A stretch of 64,000 bases of DNA from DATLWN01 sp963764315 (GTDB taxonomy: Bacteria; Pseudomonadota; Zetaproteobacteria; Mariprofundales; Mariprofundaceae). The stretch's first letter is position 1; every line of letters begins with the position of its first letter. Made by a program: the position numbers and the translations under genes. Below, in pieces: positions 24,986 to 33,276 of this stretch. The notes under the pieces were generated by a model. The model had not been told where the DNA came from, made no database searches, and saw only the letters and a list, made by a program, of their open reading frames with translations. The stretch is taken from positions 124,001 through 188,000 of the forward strand of contig CAVXSB010000006.1 of the NCBI GenBank assembly GCA_963764315.1. Reading direction: 5' to 3'.

Positions 24986-25945
24986 ATGCGAACCATCGAT
25001 GTCTTCAATGGCGATGCCGACGGCATCTGCGCCCTGCACCAGCTGAGATTGGTCGAGCCGTGCGAGTCGGAACTCGTCACCGGCGTCAAGCGCGACATCG
25101 CGCTCTTGAGGCGGGTCGAGGCCAAGCGCGGCGATCGGGTGACGGTGTTGGACATCTCGCTGGATGCTAACCGCCACGATCTGCTCAGGCTGCTCGTGAC
25201 CGGCGCCCAGGTGCGCTATTTCGATCATCATCTTGCTGATCCTCTGCCGGATAGCCCGCATTTCGAGGCGCATATCGACGAGCGTTCCGAGGTCTGCACC
25301 AGCCTGATCGTCAACGATTACATCGGGGGAAGGTATCTACCTTGGGCGGTGGCGGCCGCCTTCGGCGACAACCTGCACGATGCCGCCCGTAAGGCGGCGG
25401 AGCCCCTGGGGCTATCCGACGAGAAATTGCAGGCGCTGCAGAGCCTCGGCGAATGCATCAACTACAACGGCTACGGCGCGGCCATCGAGGATCTTTTCTA
25501 TGCCCCGGATGAGCTGTACCACGCTATCCATCCCTATACCGATCCCTTCGCCTTTATCGCCGAGTCCGAGGCCTATCCGAGGCTTCGTGACGGCATGGCT
25601 GGGGATCTGGAGCAGGCGAGATCCCTGTCGTTGAAGCCGATGGGGCCGCAGGCGGCGATGGTATTCCTTCCCGATGCGCCCTGGGCCAGACGGGTAGGCG
25701 GTGTTTATGCCAACGAACTGGCACGCGCCAATCCTGTGCGGGCGCATGCCCTGCTCACCGCACTGGCGGACGGCGGCTATCTCGTCAGCGTGCGCGCGCC
25801 GCTGAACAATCGCGCCGGCGCCGGCGAGCTGTGCCAGCGCTTCCCGACTGGTGGCGGCCGCGAGGCGGCGGCTGGCATCAACCGTCTGCCCGCCGACCAG
25901 CTCGACACGTTCACCGATCTCTTCCGCCACCAATACCTGAATTAG
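24986..25945 (+). CDS. DHH-family phosphoesterase-like protein
   Basis: 319 residues. DHH superfamily motifs: FNGDADGICALHQL (motif I, two Asp), VLDISLD (motif II), FDHHLADP (motif III DHH-type) and AAFGDNLHD (motif IV). Near the C-terminus FPTGGGREAAAGIN matches the DHHA1 GGGH/R-type substrate loop. Members hydrolyse nanoRNA, pAp or cyclic dinucleotides; this one lacks enough context to choose. ATG 24986 is chosen because the family begins just before the FNGDADG block; an upstream in-frame ATG adds 21 atypical residues. Confidence 0.85.
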   Translation: MRTIDVFNGDADGICALHQLRLVEPCESELVTGVKRDIALLRRVEAKRGDRVTVLDISLDANRHDLLRLLVTGAQVRYFDHHLADPLPDSPHFEAHIDERSEVCTSLIVNDYIGGRYLPWAVAAAFGDNLHDAARKAAEPLGLSDEKLQALQSLGECINYNGYGAAIEDLFYAPDELYHAIHPYTDPFAFIAESEAYPRLRDGMAGDLEQARSLSLKPMGPQAAMVFLPDAPWARRVGGVYANELARANPVRAHALLTALADGGYLVSVRAPLNNRAGAGELCQRFPTGGGREAAAGINRLPADQLDTFTDLFRHQYLN

Positions 25946-25996
25946 GTTTCGTCGTAAGCGCGCACTGTCCTGCTGAGCATCGTCTAACGGTCGGCA

Positions 25997-26018
25997 CCGG
26001 ACGTTCGGCGTTGTCCGG
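25997..26018. other. Hairpin between convergent genes
   Basis: CCGGAC and GTCCGG arms with a ten-base loop lie in the 83-bp gap between the convergent DHH and radical SAM genes. No T-run on either side, so termination in either direction is only possible, not shown. Confidence 0.3.
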
Positions 26019-26028
26019 CGTCGTCTGG

Positions 26029-27081
26029 TCAGAATAGGGTCCGCTGGACCATGCGCCCGGGGACGCGGAAGTGCTCGGTCGTGAGCCTCGGCATCGGCTG
26101 GTCGAGCCCATAGCGGCGACGGGCCTGGGCGAAGCGTTTGAACAGAAGCTCGGCGCGCACGCCGCGGCCGGCCATGCGCACGCCGAAATCCGATTCGTAC
26201 AGCTTACCGCCGCGCATCTCCGCGAGCTGGCGCAGCACCGCCTCGGCGCGGTCGGGGAAATGCTCGCGCAGCCAGGCCGGGAATACCTCGACGAGCTCAT
26301 GGGGCAGGCGCAACAGGCCGTAGCCGGCCGTGCGGGCGCCATGCTCGCCGGCCGCTTGGAGGATCGATTCCAGTTCGTGGTCGTTCAGGTGCGGGATGAC
26401 GGGGGCGACGAGTACGCCGACCGGGATGCCGGCGTCGCTCAATCGCCGCATCGCCTCAAGGCGGCGGGTGGGGGTGGCGGCGCGCGGCTCCATAATACGC
26501 GCCAGCCTGGTATCCAGCGTGGTGATGCTGAACATCACTAGGGCGAGATTCCGGCTTGCCATGTCGGAGAGGATGTCGATATCGCGCACCACGAGCGCGG
26601 ATTTCGTGACGATGGAGACCGGGGCGCCGAATTTCTCCAGCACGGCCAGGATCTGCCGCGTCAGGCCCAGGCGCCTTTCTACTGGCTGCCAGGCATCGGT
26701 GTTGATGCCGAGCGCGATGGGCTCAGGCACATAGCCTGGGGCCGACAGCTCGCGGCGCAGCAGTGCCGGGGCATCGGGCTTGTGGAAGATTTCGGTCTCG
26801 AAATCGATGCCGGGAGAGAGATCAAGGTAGGCGTGGCTCGGGCGGGCGAAGCAGTACGGGCATCCGTGCTCACATCCCCGGTAGGGATTGATCGACTGGC
26901 CGAAGAGCACGTCCGGCGAGGCATTGCGGCTGATGACGCTTTTCGCCGTGTCCACATGCAAGCGCGTGGCGGGTGCTGGTTCCTGCTCCCGCCACCAGCC
27001 GTCGTCGATGTCCTCGCGACGCTGGCGGGCGAAGCGGCCGGGGGTTTCGACGTTGGCGCCGCGGCCCTTGATGCTGTCCAT
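26029..27081 (-). CDS. Radical SAM protein, PA0069/SPL-like family
   Basis: 350 residues. The radical SAM cluster motif is CEHGCPYC (CxxxCxxC, near residue 70), preceded by FGQSINPYRG, the signature of the PA0069 family, a relative of spore photoproduct lyase widespread in Proteobacteria. IALGINTDAWQPVE and the SITTLD and APVIPHLND blocks are further family motifs. The reaction is not established; DNA repair has been suggested from the SPL relation. It is divergent from rlmB with an 87-bp gap. Confidence 0.9.
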   Translation of the reverse strand: MDSIKGRGANVETPGRFARQRREDIDDGWWREQEPAPATRLHVDTAKSVISRNASPDVLFGQSINPYRGCEHGCPYCFARPSHAYLDLSPGIDFETEIFHKPDAPALLRRELSAPGYVPEPIALGINTDAWQPVERRLGLTRQILAVLEKFGAPVSIVTKSALVVRDIDILSDMASRNLALVMFSITTLDTRLARIMEPRAATPTRRLEAMRRLSDAGIPVGVLVAPVIPHLNDHELESILQAAGEHGARTAGYGLLRLPHELVEVFPAWLREHFPDRAEAVLRQLAEMRGGKLYESDFGVRMAGRGVRAELLFKRFAQARRRYGLDQPMPRLTTEHFRVPGRMVQRTLF

Positions 27082-27168
27082 ACCATCAGCATGCCGAAGC
27101 TTATGGGGGGTGACAATCGTCCCTGAAAGCGGCTGCGTGGGACGCTCCTAGCCGCTATGCTGCGGCCC

Positions 27169-27906
27169 ATGGCACGCACCCTTGCCGGCATTCACGCCGT
27201 CCGACACGCCCTCGACAGTGGGCAATCCATCCGCGAGTTGGTCATCGAGAAGGGCAAACAGCATCCGCGCCTGAACGAACTCGTGCACCTGGCGCGGGGG
27301 GCCGGTATCCGGGTCAGCTTTGCGCCCCGCCAGGCGCTGGAGCGGCTGGCCGCAGGGGTACCGCACCAAGGGGTGGTGGCGCAGCTGGCCGGCGAGGCGG
27401 TTGCCGTCGATTTCAAGGACTGGCTGGATGGGCTGGACATGGATGCCGCACCCCTGGTGCTGCTGCTCGACCAGGTCACCGACCCGCACAATCTCGGCGC
27501 CTGTGTCCGCACCGCCGAGGCCGCCGGATGCGCGGCGGTCATCGTGCCGCGCGACCATGCGGCGGACCTGGATTCGCCGGTGGTGGCGAAGAGCGCCTGC
27601 GGGGCACTATCGAGGTTGCCGGTGATTGTGGTGACGAATCTGGTGCGCAGCATCGAGGCGCTGCAGGACAAGGGGTTCTGGGTTTGTGGCCTGGCCGGGG
27701 AGGCCGAGGCCGATCTCTATGCCGTCAAGCTCACCGGGCCCCTGGGACTGGTGATGGGGGCGGAAGGCTCGGGCTTGCGCCGGCTGGTGCGCGAGCGCTG
27801 CGATCAGCTGCTGCGCATCCGGATGCCGGGGTCGGTGGAATCATTGAATGTGTCGGTGGCGACGGGGGTGGCGCTGTTCGAGGCTGTGCGCCAGCGGTAT
27901 GGGTGA
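27169..27906 (+). CDS. rlmB: 23S rRNA (guanosine-2'-O-)-methyltransferase RlmB
   Basis: 245 residues. SpoU-class SAM methyltransferase that modifies G2251 of 23S rRNA. N-terminal substrate-binding domain (residues 1-75; GIHAVRHAL), then the trefoil-knot catalytic domain with LDQVTDPHNLGACVRTAEA (motif 1), VMGAEGSGLRRL (motif 2) and SLNVSVATGVALFE (motif 3). Length is normal. ATG 27169 gives the family N-terminus MARTLAGIHAV. Confidence 0.95.
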   Translation: MARTLAGIHAVRHALDSGQSIRELVIEKGKQHPRLNELVHLARGAGIRVSFAPRQALERLAAGVPHQGVVAQLAGEAVAVDFKDWLDGLDMDAAPLVLLLDQVTDPHNLGACVRTAEAAGCAAVIVPRDHAADLDSPVVAKSACGALSRLPVIVVTNLVRSIEALQDKGFWVCGLAGEAEADLYAVKLTGPLGLVMGAEGSGLRRLVRERCDQLLRIRMPGSVESLNVSVATGVALFEAVRQRYG

Positions 27907-27907
27907 A

Positions 27908-28081
27908 TCAGGCGGCCTGGGGCTTTTCCTTGTCATCGTCCGGGGATACGTACTCGAATACCTGGCCACAGTAATGGCAGTGGCCCTTGCCGTCGGTCAG
28001 CTTGATGTAGACGAGGGGATGCTGCCCGTTGTCCGAGCAGGAGACGATTTCCTCGGTGACCTTGATGACGGTTGCAGGCAT
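27908..28081 (-). CDS. Small zf-CHCC zinc-finger protein
   Basis: 57 residues, MPATVIKVTEEIVSCSDNGQ at the start. The pattern SCSDNGQHPLVYIKL followed by GHCHYCGQVFEY provides Cys, His, Cys, Cys zinc ligands as in the zf-CHCC family, related to the mitochondrial complex I subunit NDUFS6. The molecular role in bacteria is unknown. GAGGGGG lies about ten bases before the ATG. It converges on rlmB with one base between the stops and is divergent from folB. Confidence 0.85.
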   Translation of the reverse strand: MPATVIKVTEEIVSCSDNGQHPLVYIKLTDGKGHCHYCGQVFEYVSPDDDKEKPQAA

Positions 28082-28187
28082 GTCAAAACCCCCTCATGGT
28101 TTGGCAAAGGGCGGCATTTTCGGTGATGGCCCGGCGCTGTCAAGCAATTTGGCCATATTTCAGGCCGAAAAACACGGGAGGTGGGGA

Positions 28188-28553
28188 GTGAATCGATTCG
28201 ACCGCATTCTGATCGAGGGGCTGGAGGTACAGACGGTGATCGGCATCTACGACTGGGAGCGGGAGATCCGTCAGACGGTGCGCATCGATGTCGAGATGGC
28301 CTGGGATATCACCGCGGCAGCAGCCAGCGACGCCATTTCCGACGCGCTGGATTACAAGGCGGTGGCCAAGCGCCTGATCACCTTCATCGAGGCCTCGAAC
28401 TACGGCCTGATCGAGGCGCTCGCCGAGCGCTGCGCGTCCATCATCAGGGACGAGTTCCAGGTGCCCTGGCTGCGCCTGAAGATGTCCAAGCCCGGGGCAG
28501 TGCGCCATTCCGAGAATGTGGCGGTGCTGATCGAGCGCGGGCAGCCGGTCTGA
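28188..28553 (+). CDS. folB: Dihydroneopterin aldolase FolB
   Basis: 121 residues. Converts 7,8-dihydroneopterin to 6-hydroxymethyl-dihydropterin in folate synthesis. Family motifs: DRILIEGLEVQTVIGIYDWE at the N-terminus and LKMSKPGAVRHSENV near the C-terminus with the catalytic Lys. The start is GTG at 28188 with GGGAGGTGGGG upstream. The stop overlaps the folK ATG, so the two consecutive folate enzymes are coupled. Confidence 0.95.
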   Translation: MNRFDRILIEGLEVQTVIGIYDWEREIRQTVRIDVEMAWDITAAAASDAISDALDYKAVAKRLITFIEASNYGLIEALAERCASIIRDEFQVPWLRLKMSKPGAVRHSENVAVLIERGQPV

Positions 28554-28987
28554 TGCAGGCCCTGATCGGCATGGGTTCGAACATCGAGCCCGAGCGCTAC
28601 CTGGCGGCGGCGGCGCATGAAATCCGTGCAGCCTTCCCGGCGGCCCGTTTCTCCTCGGTGTACCGCTCCCCGGCCGTGGGCATGGAGGGCGACGATTTCC
28701 TCAATGCCTGCTGCTTGATCGACACGGCGCAAAGCCAGGTCGAACTGGATGCCTGGCTGAAGGGCCTGGAGGATCGGCATGGCCGGGACCGCACCGCGGG
28801 CTCCTGGCGTCCGCGCACCCTGGATCTCGATCTGATCCTCTATGGCGACCGGTGCCTGGATGCCGATCTGTACCGCTATGCACATATGCATGTGCCGGCG
28901 GCGGAATTGGTGGAGCTGACGGCCTTCACAGGCTCCGTGGCCATGCTGCGCCGCGTGGCCCTGGACTTGTCAAAGGCAGGCACGTGA
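28553..28987 (+). CDS. folK: HPPK, 6-hydroxymethyl-dihydropterin pyrophosphokinase FolK
   Basis: 144 residues. Transfers pyrophosphate from ATP to 6-hydroxymethyl-7,8-dihydropterin, the step after FolB. Visible motifs: GMGSNIEPERYL, SSVYRSPAVG, DDFLNACC and the signature RPRTLDLDLILYGD with metal-binding Asp residues. The C-terminus is somewhat shorter than in E. coli and the usual HPR/ERPFVL part is changed to YAHMHVPAAELVEL. It follows folB with a one-base overlap. Confidence 0.93.
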   Translation: MQALIGMGSNIEPERYLAAAAHEIRAAFPAARFSSVYRSPAVGMEGDDFLNACCLIDTAQSQVELDAWLKGLEDRHGRDRTAGSWRPRTLDLDLILYGDRCLDADLYRYAHMHVPAAELVELTAFTGSVAMLRRVALDLSKAGT

Positions 28988-29080
28988 TTACACTCGCCGA
29001 CCTTTGGGGCTCCGCCTGCGGGGCGACCCATGCGGTGGGCATGACCGGCGTCGGGGCTACATCGTGAGTGGAGGATACGC

Positions 29081-30208
29081 ATGCGCATAGCCGTTCCCGC
29101 TGAGACCCGTGCCCATGAGGCGCGCGTGGCGGCGACTCCCGAAACGGTGAAGAAATATATTGCTGCCGGCTCTCAGGTCGTGGTGCAGCAGGGTGCCGGT
29201 GCTCCGGCCCGCTTCATGGACGCCGCCTACCGGGAGGCCGGCGCCACGCTTGCATCCTCCTATACCGAGACCTGCCACGATGCCGATGTGGTGCTGAAGG
29301 TGCGCGCGCCGGATGCCGAGGAGCTTTCCCAGACCCCGCAGGGTGCCGTGGTGATCGCCATGTTCTCCCCCTATGCCAATCCCTTGCTGGCCGATTATGC
29401 CGAGGCCGGCCTGAGCTGTTTCGCCATGGAGCTGGTGCCGCGCATCTCGCGCGCCCAGGGCATGGATGTGCTGTCCAGCCAGGCGAATATCGCCGGCTAC
29501 AAGGCGGTGCTGCTGGCCACCCAGTACTACCAGCGCTTCTTCCCGATGCTGATGACGGCGGCCGGCACCGTGACCCCGGCCAGGGTGCTGGTGATGGGCG
29601 CCGGCGTGGCTGGCCTGCAGGCCATCGCCACGGCCCGTCGCCTGGGCGCCATGGTCGAGGCCTTCGACGTGCGCACCGCCGCCCGCGAGCAGGTGCAGAG
29701 CCTGGGTGCCAAGTTCGTCGAGGTACCGGTCGAGGAGAATGCCGAGGACGCCGGCGGCTATGCCCGCGAGGTTTCGGAGGAATACAAGAAGCAGCAGGGT
29801 GAGCTGGTGGCCAAGCATGCGGCCGCCGCCGACATCATCATCACCACGGCGCTGATCCCGGGCCGCCCGGCCCCCGAGCTGATCAGCCAGGCCATGGTCG
29901 AATCGATGAAGCCGGGTTCGGTGATCGTCGACCTGGCGGTCGAGTCCGGCGGCAACTGCCCACTGTCGAAGCCCGATGAGGTCGTCGAGCACCAGGGCGT
30001 GACCATCCTCGGCCATGCCGACCTGCCCTCGCTGCTGGCCACGGACGCCAGCAATCTGTATGCGCGCAATCTGCACAACTTCCTGATGCCGATGCTTGGC
30101 GAGGACGGGCTGAAGCTCGATCTGGACGACGAGATCGTGGCTGCCTCCTTGATTGCCCATCAAGGTGAATGTCGCAAGCCAGAACTGCTGAAGGGAGGTC
30201 AATCATGA
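29081..30208 (+). CDS. pntAA: NAD(P) transhydrogenase subunit alpha part 1 (NAD-binding)
   Basis: 375 residues. Peripheral domain I of the proton-translocating transhydrogenase, binding NAD(H). It begins MRIAVPAETRAHEARVAATP, an alanine-dehydrogenase-like fold, with the Rossmann motif GAGVAGLQAIATARRLGA near residue 170 and the RQD-type loop region around FDVRTAAREQVQSLGAKF. No membrane helices are in this subunit because the alpha chain is split. GTGGAGG precedes the ATG. The stop overlaps pntAB (ATGA). Confidence 0.95.
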   Translation: MRIAVPAETRAHEARVAATPETVKKYIAAGSQVVVQQGAGAPARFMDAAYREAGATLASSYTETCHDADVVLKVRAPDAEELSQTPQGAVVIAMFSPYANPLLADYAEAGLSCFAMELVPRISRAQGMDVLSSQANIAGYKAVLLATQYYQRFFPMLMTAAGTVTPARVLVMGAGVAGLQAIATARRLGAMVEAFDVRTAAREQVQSLGAKFVEVPVEENAEDAGGYAREVSEEYKKQQGELVAKHAAAADIIITTALIPGRPAPELISQAMVESMKPGSVIVDLAVESGGNCPLSKPDEVVEHQGVTILGHADLPSLLATDASNLYARNLHNFLMPMLGEDGLKLDLDDEIVAASLIAHQGECRKPELLKGGQS

Positions 30209-30543
30209 ACCATGTGCATGCCGCGGCCGAGGCCGCGCAGGCGGCGCACGGGAGTGCCGCGACCGATCCGTTCGTGTTCGCCTTCACGGTGTTCGTGCTG
30301 GCCGTGTTCGTCGGTTACCACGTGGTATGGAACGTGACGCCGGCGCTGCATACACCGCTGATGAGCGTCACCAACGCCATCTCGAGCATCATCATCGTCG
30401 GCGCCATCCTTGCCTCCGGGCCCATGAAGTTCAGCCTGGGCAATGTGCTCGGCCTGTTCGCGGTGGGTCTGGTGTCGGTGAATATCTTCGGCGGTTTCAT
30501 GGTCACGCAGCGTATGCTGGCCATGTTCAAGAAACGGCGCTGA
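30205..30543 (+). CDS. pntAB: NAD(P) transhydrogenase subunit alpha part 2 (membrane)
   Basis: 112 residues. The membrane part of the alpha chain with three hydrophobic helices: FVFAFTVFVLAVFVGYHVVW, SVTNAISSIIIVGAILA and VLGLFAVGLVSVNIFGGFMV. Together with PntB it forms the proton channel. Independent pntAA and pntAB genes are the form found in Rhodospirillum and many other bacteria, unlike the fused E. coli pntA. Start overlaps the pntAA stop; GGGAGG lies 7 bases upstream. Confidence 0.95.
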   Translation: MNHVHAAAEAAQAAHGSAATDPFVFAFTVFVLAVFVGYHVVWNVTPALHTPLMSVTNAISSIIIVGAILASGPMKFSLGNVLGLFAVGLVSVNIFGGFMVTQRMLAMFKKRR

Positions 30544-30565
30544 GCGCGGAAGCAGGGAGAGTATC

Positions 30566-31963
30566 TTGATATCCGCAAACATGGTGGCGATGGCCTACCT
30601 GGTCGCCGCAGTGCTTCTGATCCTGGCCCTGAAGGGCCTGTCCAGCCCCGAGAGTGCCCGGCGCGGCAACCTGTTCGGCATGATCGGCATGCTGATAGCC
30701 GTGGTGGTGACGCTGCAGCTCGAGCAGGTGCATAACTATGGGTGGATCTTCGCCTCGATGGCGGCCGGCGGCCTGTTCGGCATGATCGTGGCCAAGAAGA
30801 TTCCAATGACGCACATGCCGCAGCTGGTGGCAGCCATGCACTCGCTGGTCGGTCTGGCGGCGGTGCTGATCGCCGTATCCGCCTTCTACAACCCCGAGGG
30901 CTACGGCATCGCCGCCATCGGCGGTGGCCTGAAGGTGGCCAGCCGCATCGAGCTGTTCCTCGGCACCTTCATCGGCGCCATCACCTTCACCGCCTCGATC
31001 ATCGCCTTCTCGAAGCTGCAGGGCATCCTCTCCGGCAAGCCCCTGGTGTTCGCCGGCCAGCATCTGCTGAATCTGGCGCTGGGCATCGTCATGATCGGCG
31101 CCGGTATCGCCTTCTGCGTCACCCAGGCCTGGCTGCCGTTCCTGATCATGCTGGCCGTTGCCCTGCTGCTCGGCGTGCTGTTGATCGTGCCGATCGGCGG
31201 TGCCGACATGCCGGTCATCGTGTCGATGCTGAACTCGTATTCGGGCTGGGCGGCAGCCGGCATCGGCTTCACGCTCGAGAACAATATGCTGATCGTCGCC
31301 GGCGCCCTGGTGGGCTCCTCCGGCGCCATCCTGTCCTACATCATGTGCCGGGCCATGAACCGCTCGCTGTTCAATGTGCTGCTCGGCGGTTTCGGCGGCG
31401 AGGGTGGCGCTGCGGCCTCCGGTGCTGCCGCAGAGCAGCGGCCGTACAAGAGCGGTTCGGCCGAGGATGCGGCCTTTTTGCTCAGCAATGCGCGCAGCGT
31501 CATCATTGTGCCGGGCTACGGCCTGGCGGTGGCACGCGCCCAGCATGTGCTCAAGGAGCTGGCCGACGACCTGATCAAACAGGGTGTGCAGGTGCGCTTC
31601 GCCATCCATCCGGTGGCCGGGCGCATGCCGGGGCATATGAACGTGCTGCTGGCCGAGGCCGATGTGCCCTACGACATCGTCGAGGAGATGGACGAGATCA
31701 ACGCCGAGTTCGCCGACACCGATGTGGCATTGGTGATCGGCGCCAACGACGTCACGAACCCGTCGGCCAAGACCGATCCGGCCAGCCCCATCTACGGCAT
31801 GCCGGTGCTCGACGTGGCCAAGGCGCAGCACGTGGTATTTATCAAACGTTCGATGTCGCCGGGCTATGCGGGGCTGGATAACGACTTGTTCTACATGGAC
31901 AAGACGATGATGCTGTTTTCCGATGCCAAGAAGGCCTGCGAGGCCATCCTGCAGTCGCTCTGA
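30566..31963 (+). CDS. pntB: NAD(P) transhydrogenase subunit beta
   Basis: 465 residues. The N-terminal 260 residues are hydrophobic (about nine helices, domain II), the C-terminal 190 bind NADP(H) (domain III; VPGYGLAVARAQHVLKEL, HPVAGRMPGHMNVLLAEADV, IGANDVTNPSAKTD, MPVLDVAKAQHVVFIKR). The likely start is TTG 30566, with GGGAGAG six bases upstream; the first ATG is at 30581. The enzyme uses proton-motive force to make NADPH from NADH, a logical sink for NADH made by the NAD-reducing hydrogenase. Confidence 0.95.
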   Translation: MISANMVAMAYLVAAVLLILALKGLSSPESARRGNLFGMIGMLIAVVVTLQLEQVHNYGWIFASMAAGGLFGMIVAKKIPMTHMPQLVAAMHSLVGLAAVLIAVSAFYNPEGYGIAAIGGGLKVASRIELFLGTFIGAITFTASIIAFSKLQGILSGKPLVFAGQHLLNLALGIVMIGAGIAFCVTQAWLPFLIMLAVALLLGVLLIVPIGGADMPVIVSMLNSYSGWAAAGIGFTLENNMLIVAGALVGSSGAILSYIMCRAMNRSLFNVLLGGFGGEGGAAASGAAAEQRPYKSGSAEDAAFLLSNARSVIIVPGYGLAVARAQHVLKELADDLIKQGVQVRFAIHPVAGRMPGHMNVLLAEADVPYDIVEEMDEINAEFADTDVALVIGANDVTNPSAKTDPASPIYGMPVLDVAKAQHVVFIKRSMSPGYAGLDNDLFYMDKTMMLFSDAKKACEAILQSL

Positions 31964-32007
31964 GTGTAGTCTGGCTGCTTGCGCGCGGTGCTGCTAGGTT
32001 TGGCCTG

Positions 32008-32556
32008 ATGCGCAAACTCGCCACATTCGCATGCCTCGGTGTCATGGTGCTGCTGGCCGGCTGTTCCGATGGCCCGCCCGGGCAGAGCGCGGCGGCACTG
32101 AAGCCGAAGGTGGATCCGGCCGTGCTCGCCGCACTCCCGCCCGATCCGGGCAAGGCCGGCAAGGTCACGCTGGCGGGCATCGATGTCGATCATGACGGTC
32201 TGCGCGACGACGTGCAGCGCTGGATCGCCACCAACTACTCCCATTCCGAGAAGACGCGGGCGGCGCTGCGCCAGAAGGCCCTGGCCCTGCAGGCCTATAT
32301 CGCGGACGGCAACGATCCCGCCCAGGCCAGGCGCGATGCGGTGGCCATCGACAAGGCCTCTGAATGCCTGGAGGCGATTCGCAGCGATTTCTACTATATC
32401 AATCGCGATTTCGACGCCGTGGTGCTGAACACCTATCCACGCCTGAAGACCTACCTCGATATCGACAAGAAGTACGGCGATACCTCGGCGTCGCATGACC
32501 GTGACGGCAACTGGAAGAAGAACTGTAATTTCGATCCGGACAAGATGAAAAACTAG
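32008..32556 (+). CDS. Lipoprotein of unknown function
   Basis: 182 residues. Signal peptide with lipobox VLLAGC: the lipidated Cys is residue 19. The mature protein has a short Pro/Ala linker, then GIDVDHDGLRDDVQRWI, a Ca-binding-like DxDxDG pattern, and a largely helical remainder with two further cysteines (SECLEAI, KNCNFDP). No paralogue in the window. A periplasmic, membrane-anchored location is inferred; the function is unknown. Confidence 0.78.
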   Translation: MRKLATFACLGVMVLLAGCSDGPPGQSAAALKPKVDPAVLAALPPDPGKAGKVTLAGIDVDHDGLRDDVQRWIATNYSHSEKTRAALRQKALALQAYIADGNDPAQARRDAVAIDKASECLEAIRSDFYYINRDFDAVVLNTYPRLKTYLDIDKKYGDTSASHDRDGNWKKNCNFDPDKMKN

Positions 32557-32592
32557 CCGTCGCCGGCATGGTGCGTCGGCTACAATAAGGGC

Positions 32593-33276
32593 ATGCCCGC
32601 CCTGATCGCCCACCGCGGCTACCCGCGCCAATATCCCGAGAATACGCTGGCCGGCCTTGCAGCGGCGATCGCCCATGGCTCCTCCCATGTCGAGATCGAC
32701 GTGCAGCTTTCCGCCGACGGCGTGCCGGTGGTGTTCCACGATGCAGACCTGCAGCGCCTGTGCGGGGTGGCGGGGCGCATCACGGCGCTGGATCTGGCGG
32801 CCATCCGCAGCCTGCGCGTCGGCGGCGAGCCGCTGCCCACCCTGGACGAGTTCGCGCGCTTGCTGCAAGGCCATGCGAATTTACACGCCTTCGTGGAACT
32901 GAAGCAGGAAAGCATCGATATAGCCGGGGCGGCGGCGATGCTGGCGGCCGTCACCGATGTGCTCGATCCGGTACGCTCCCGATGCACGCTGATCTCCTTC
33001 AATGCCGATGTGCTGGCCGAGGCGGTTTCCGCCGGTTGGCGCACGGGCTGGGTTACCGATGTCTGGCCTGCCGCCCTTCCCCCCGGTATCGAGGTCTGGT
33101 TCTGCGATGTGATGGCACTGCCGCCTGCGGGCCGGCTGGATGGCTTGGGGGCGCCGCTGGCAATCTACGAGGTGGCCGATGCCAGGCTGGCGCGGCAGCT
33201 GGCGGCGCGCGGCGCTGCCTTCATCGAGAGTTTCGACGTCATCGGCATGCGCCGGGCGCTACCGGCATGGGCATGA
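32593..33276 (+). CDS. Glycerophosphodiester phosphodiesterase
   Basis: 227 residues, GDPD TIM-barrel family, cytoplasmic (no signal peptide), like UgpQ. Motifs: IAHRGYPRQYPENTLAGL with the catalytic His and Glu, EIDVQLSADGVPVVFHDADLQR (split over two helices) with metal ligands and the second catalytic His, and FVELK. It hydrolyses glycerophosphodiesters to glycerol-3-phosphate and an alcohol. The stop overlaps the ATG of the next gene, whose product would oxidise the glycerol-3-phosphate. Confidence 0.93.
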   Translation: MPALIAHRGYPRQYPENTLAGLAAAIAHGSSHVEIDVQLSADGVPVVFHDADLQRLCGVAGRITALDLAAIRSLRVGGEPLPTLDEFARLLQGHANLHAFVELKQESIDIAGAAAMLAAVTDVLDPVRSRCTLISFNADVLAEAVSAGWRTGWVTDVWPAALPPGIEVWFCDVMALPPAGRLDGLGAPLAIYEVADARLARQLAARGAAFIESFDVIGMRRALPAWA

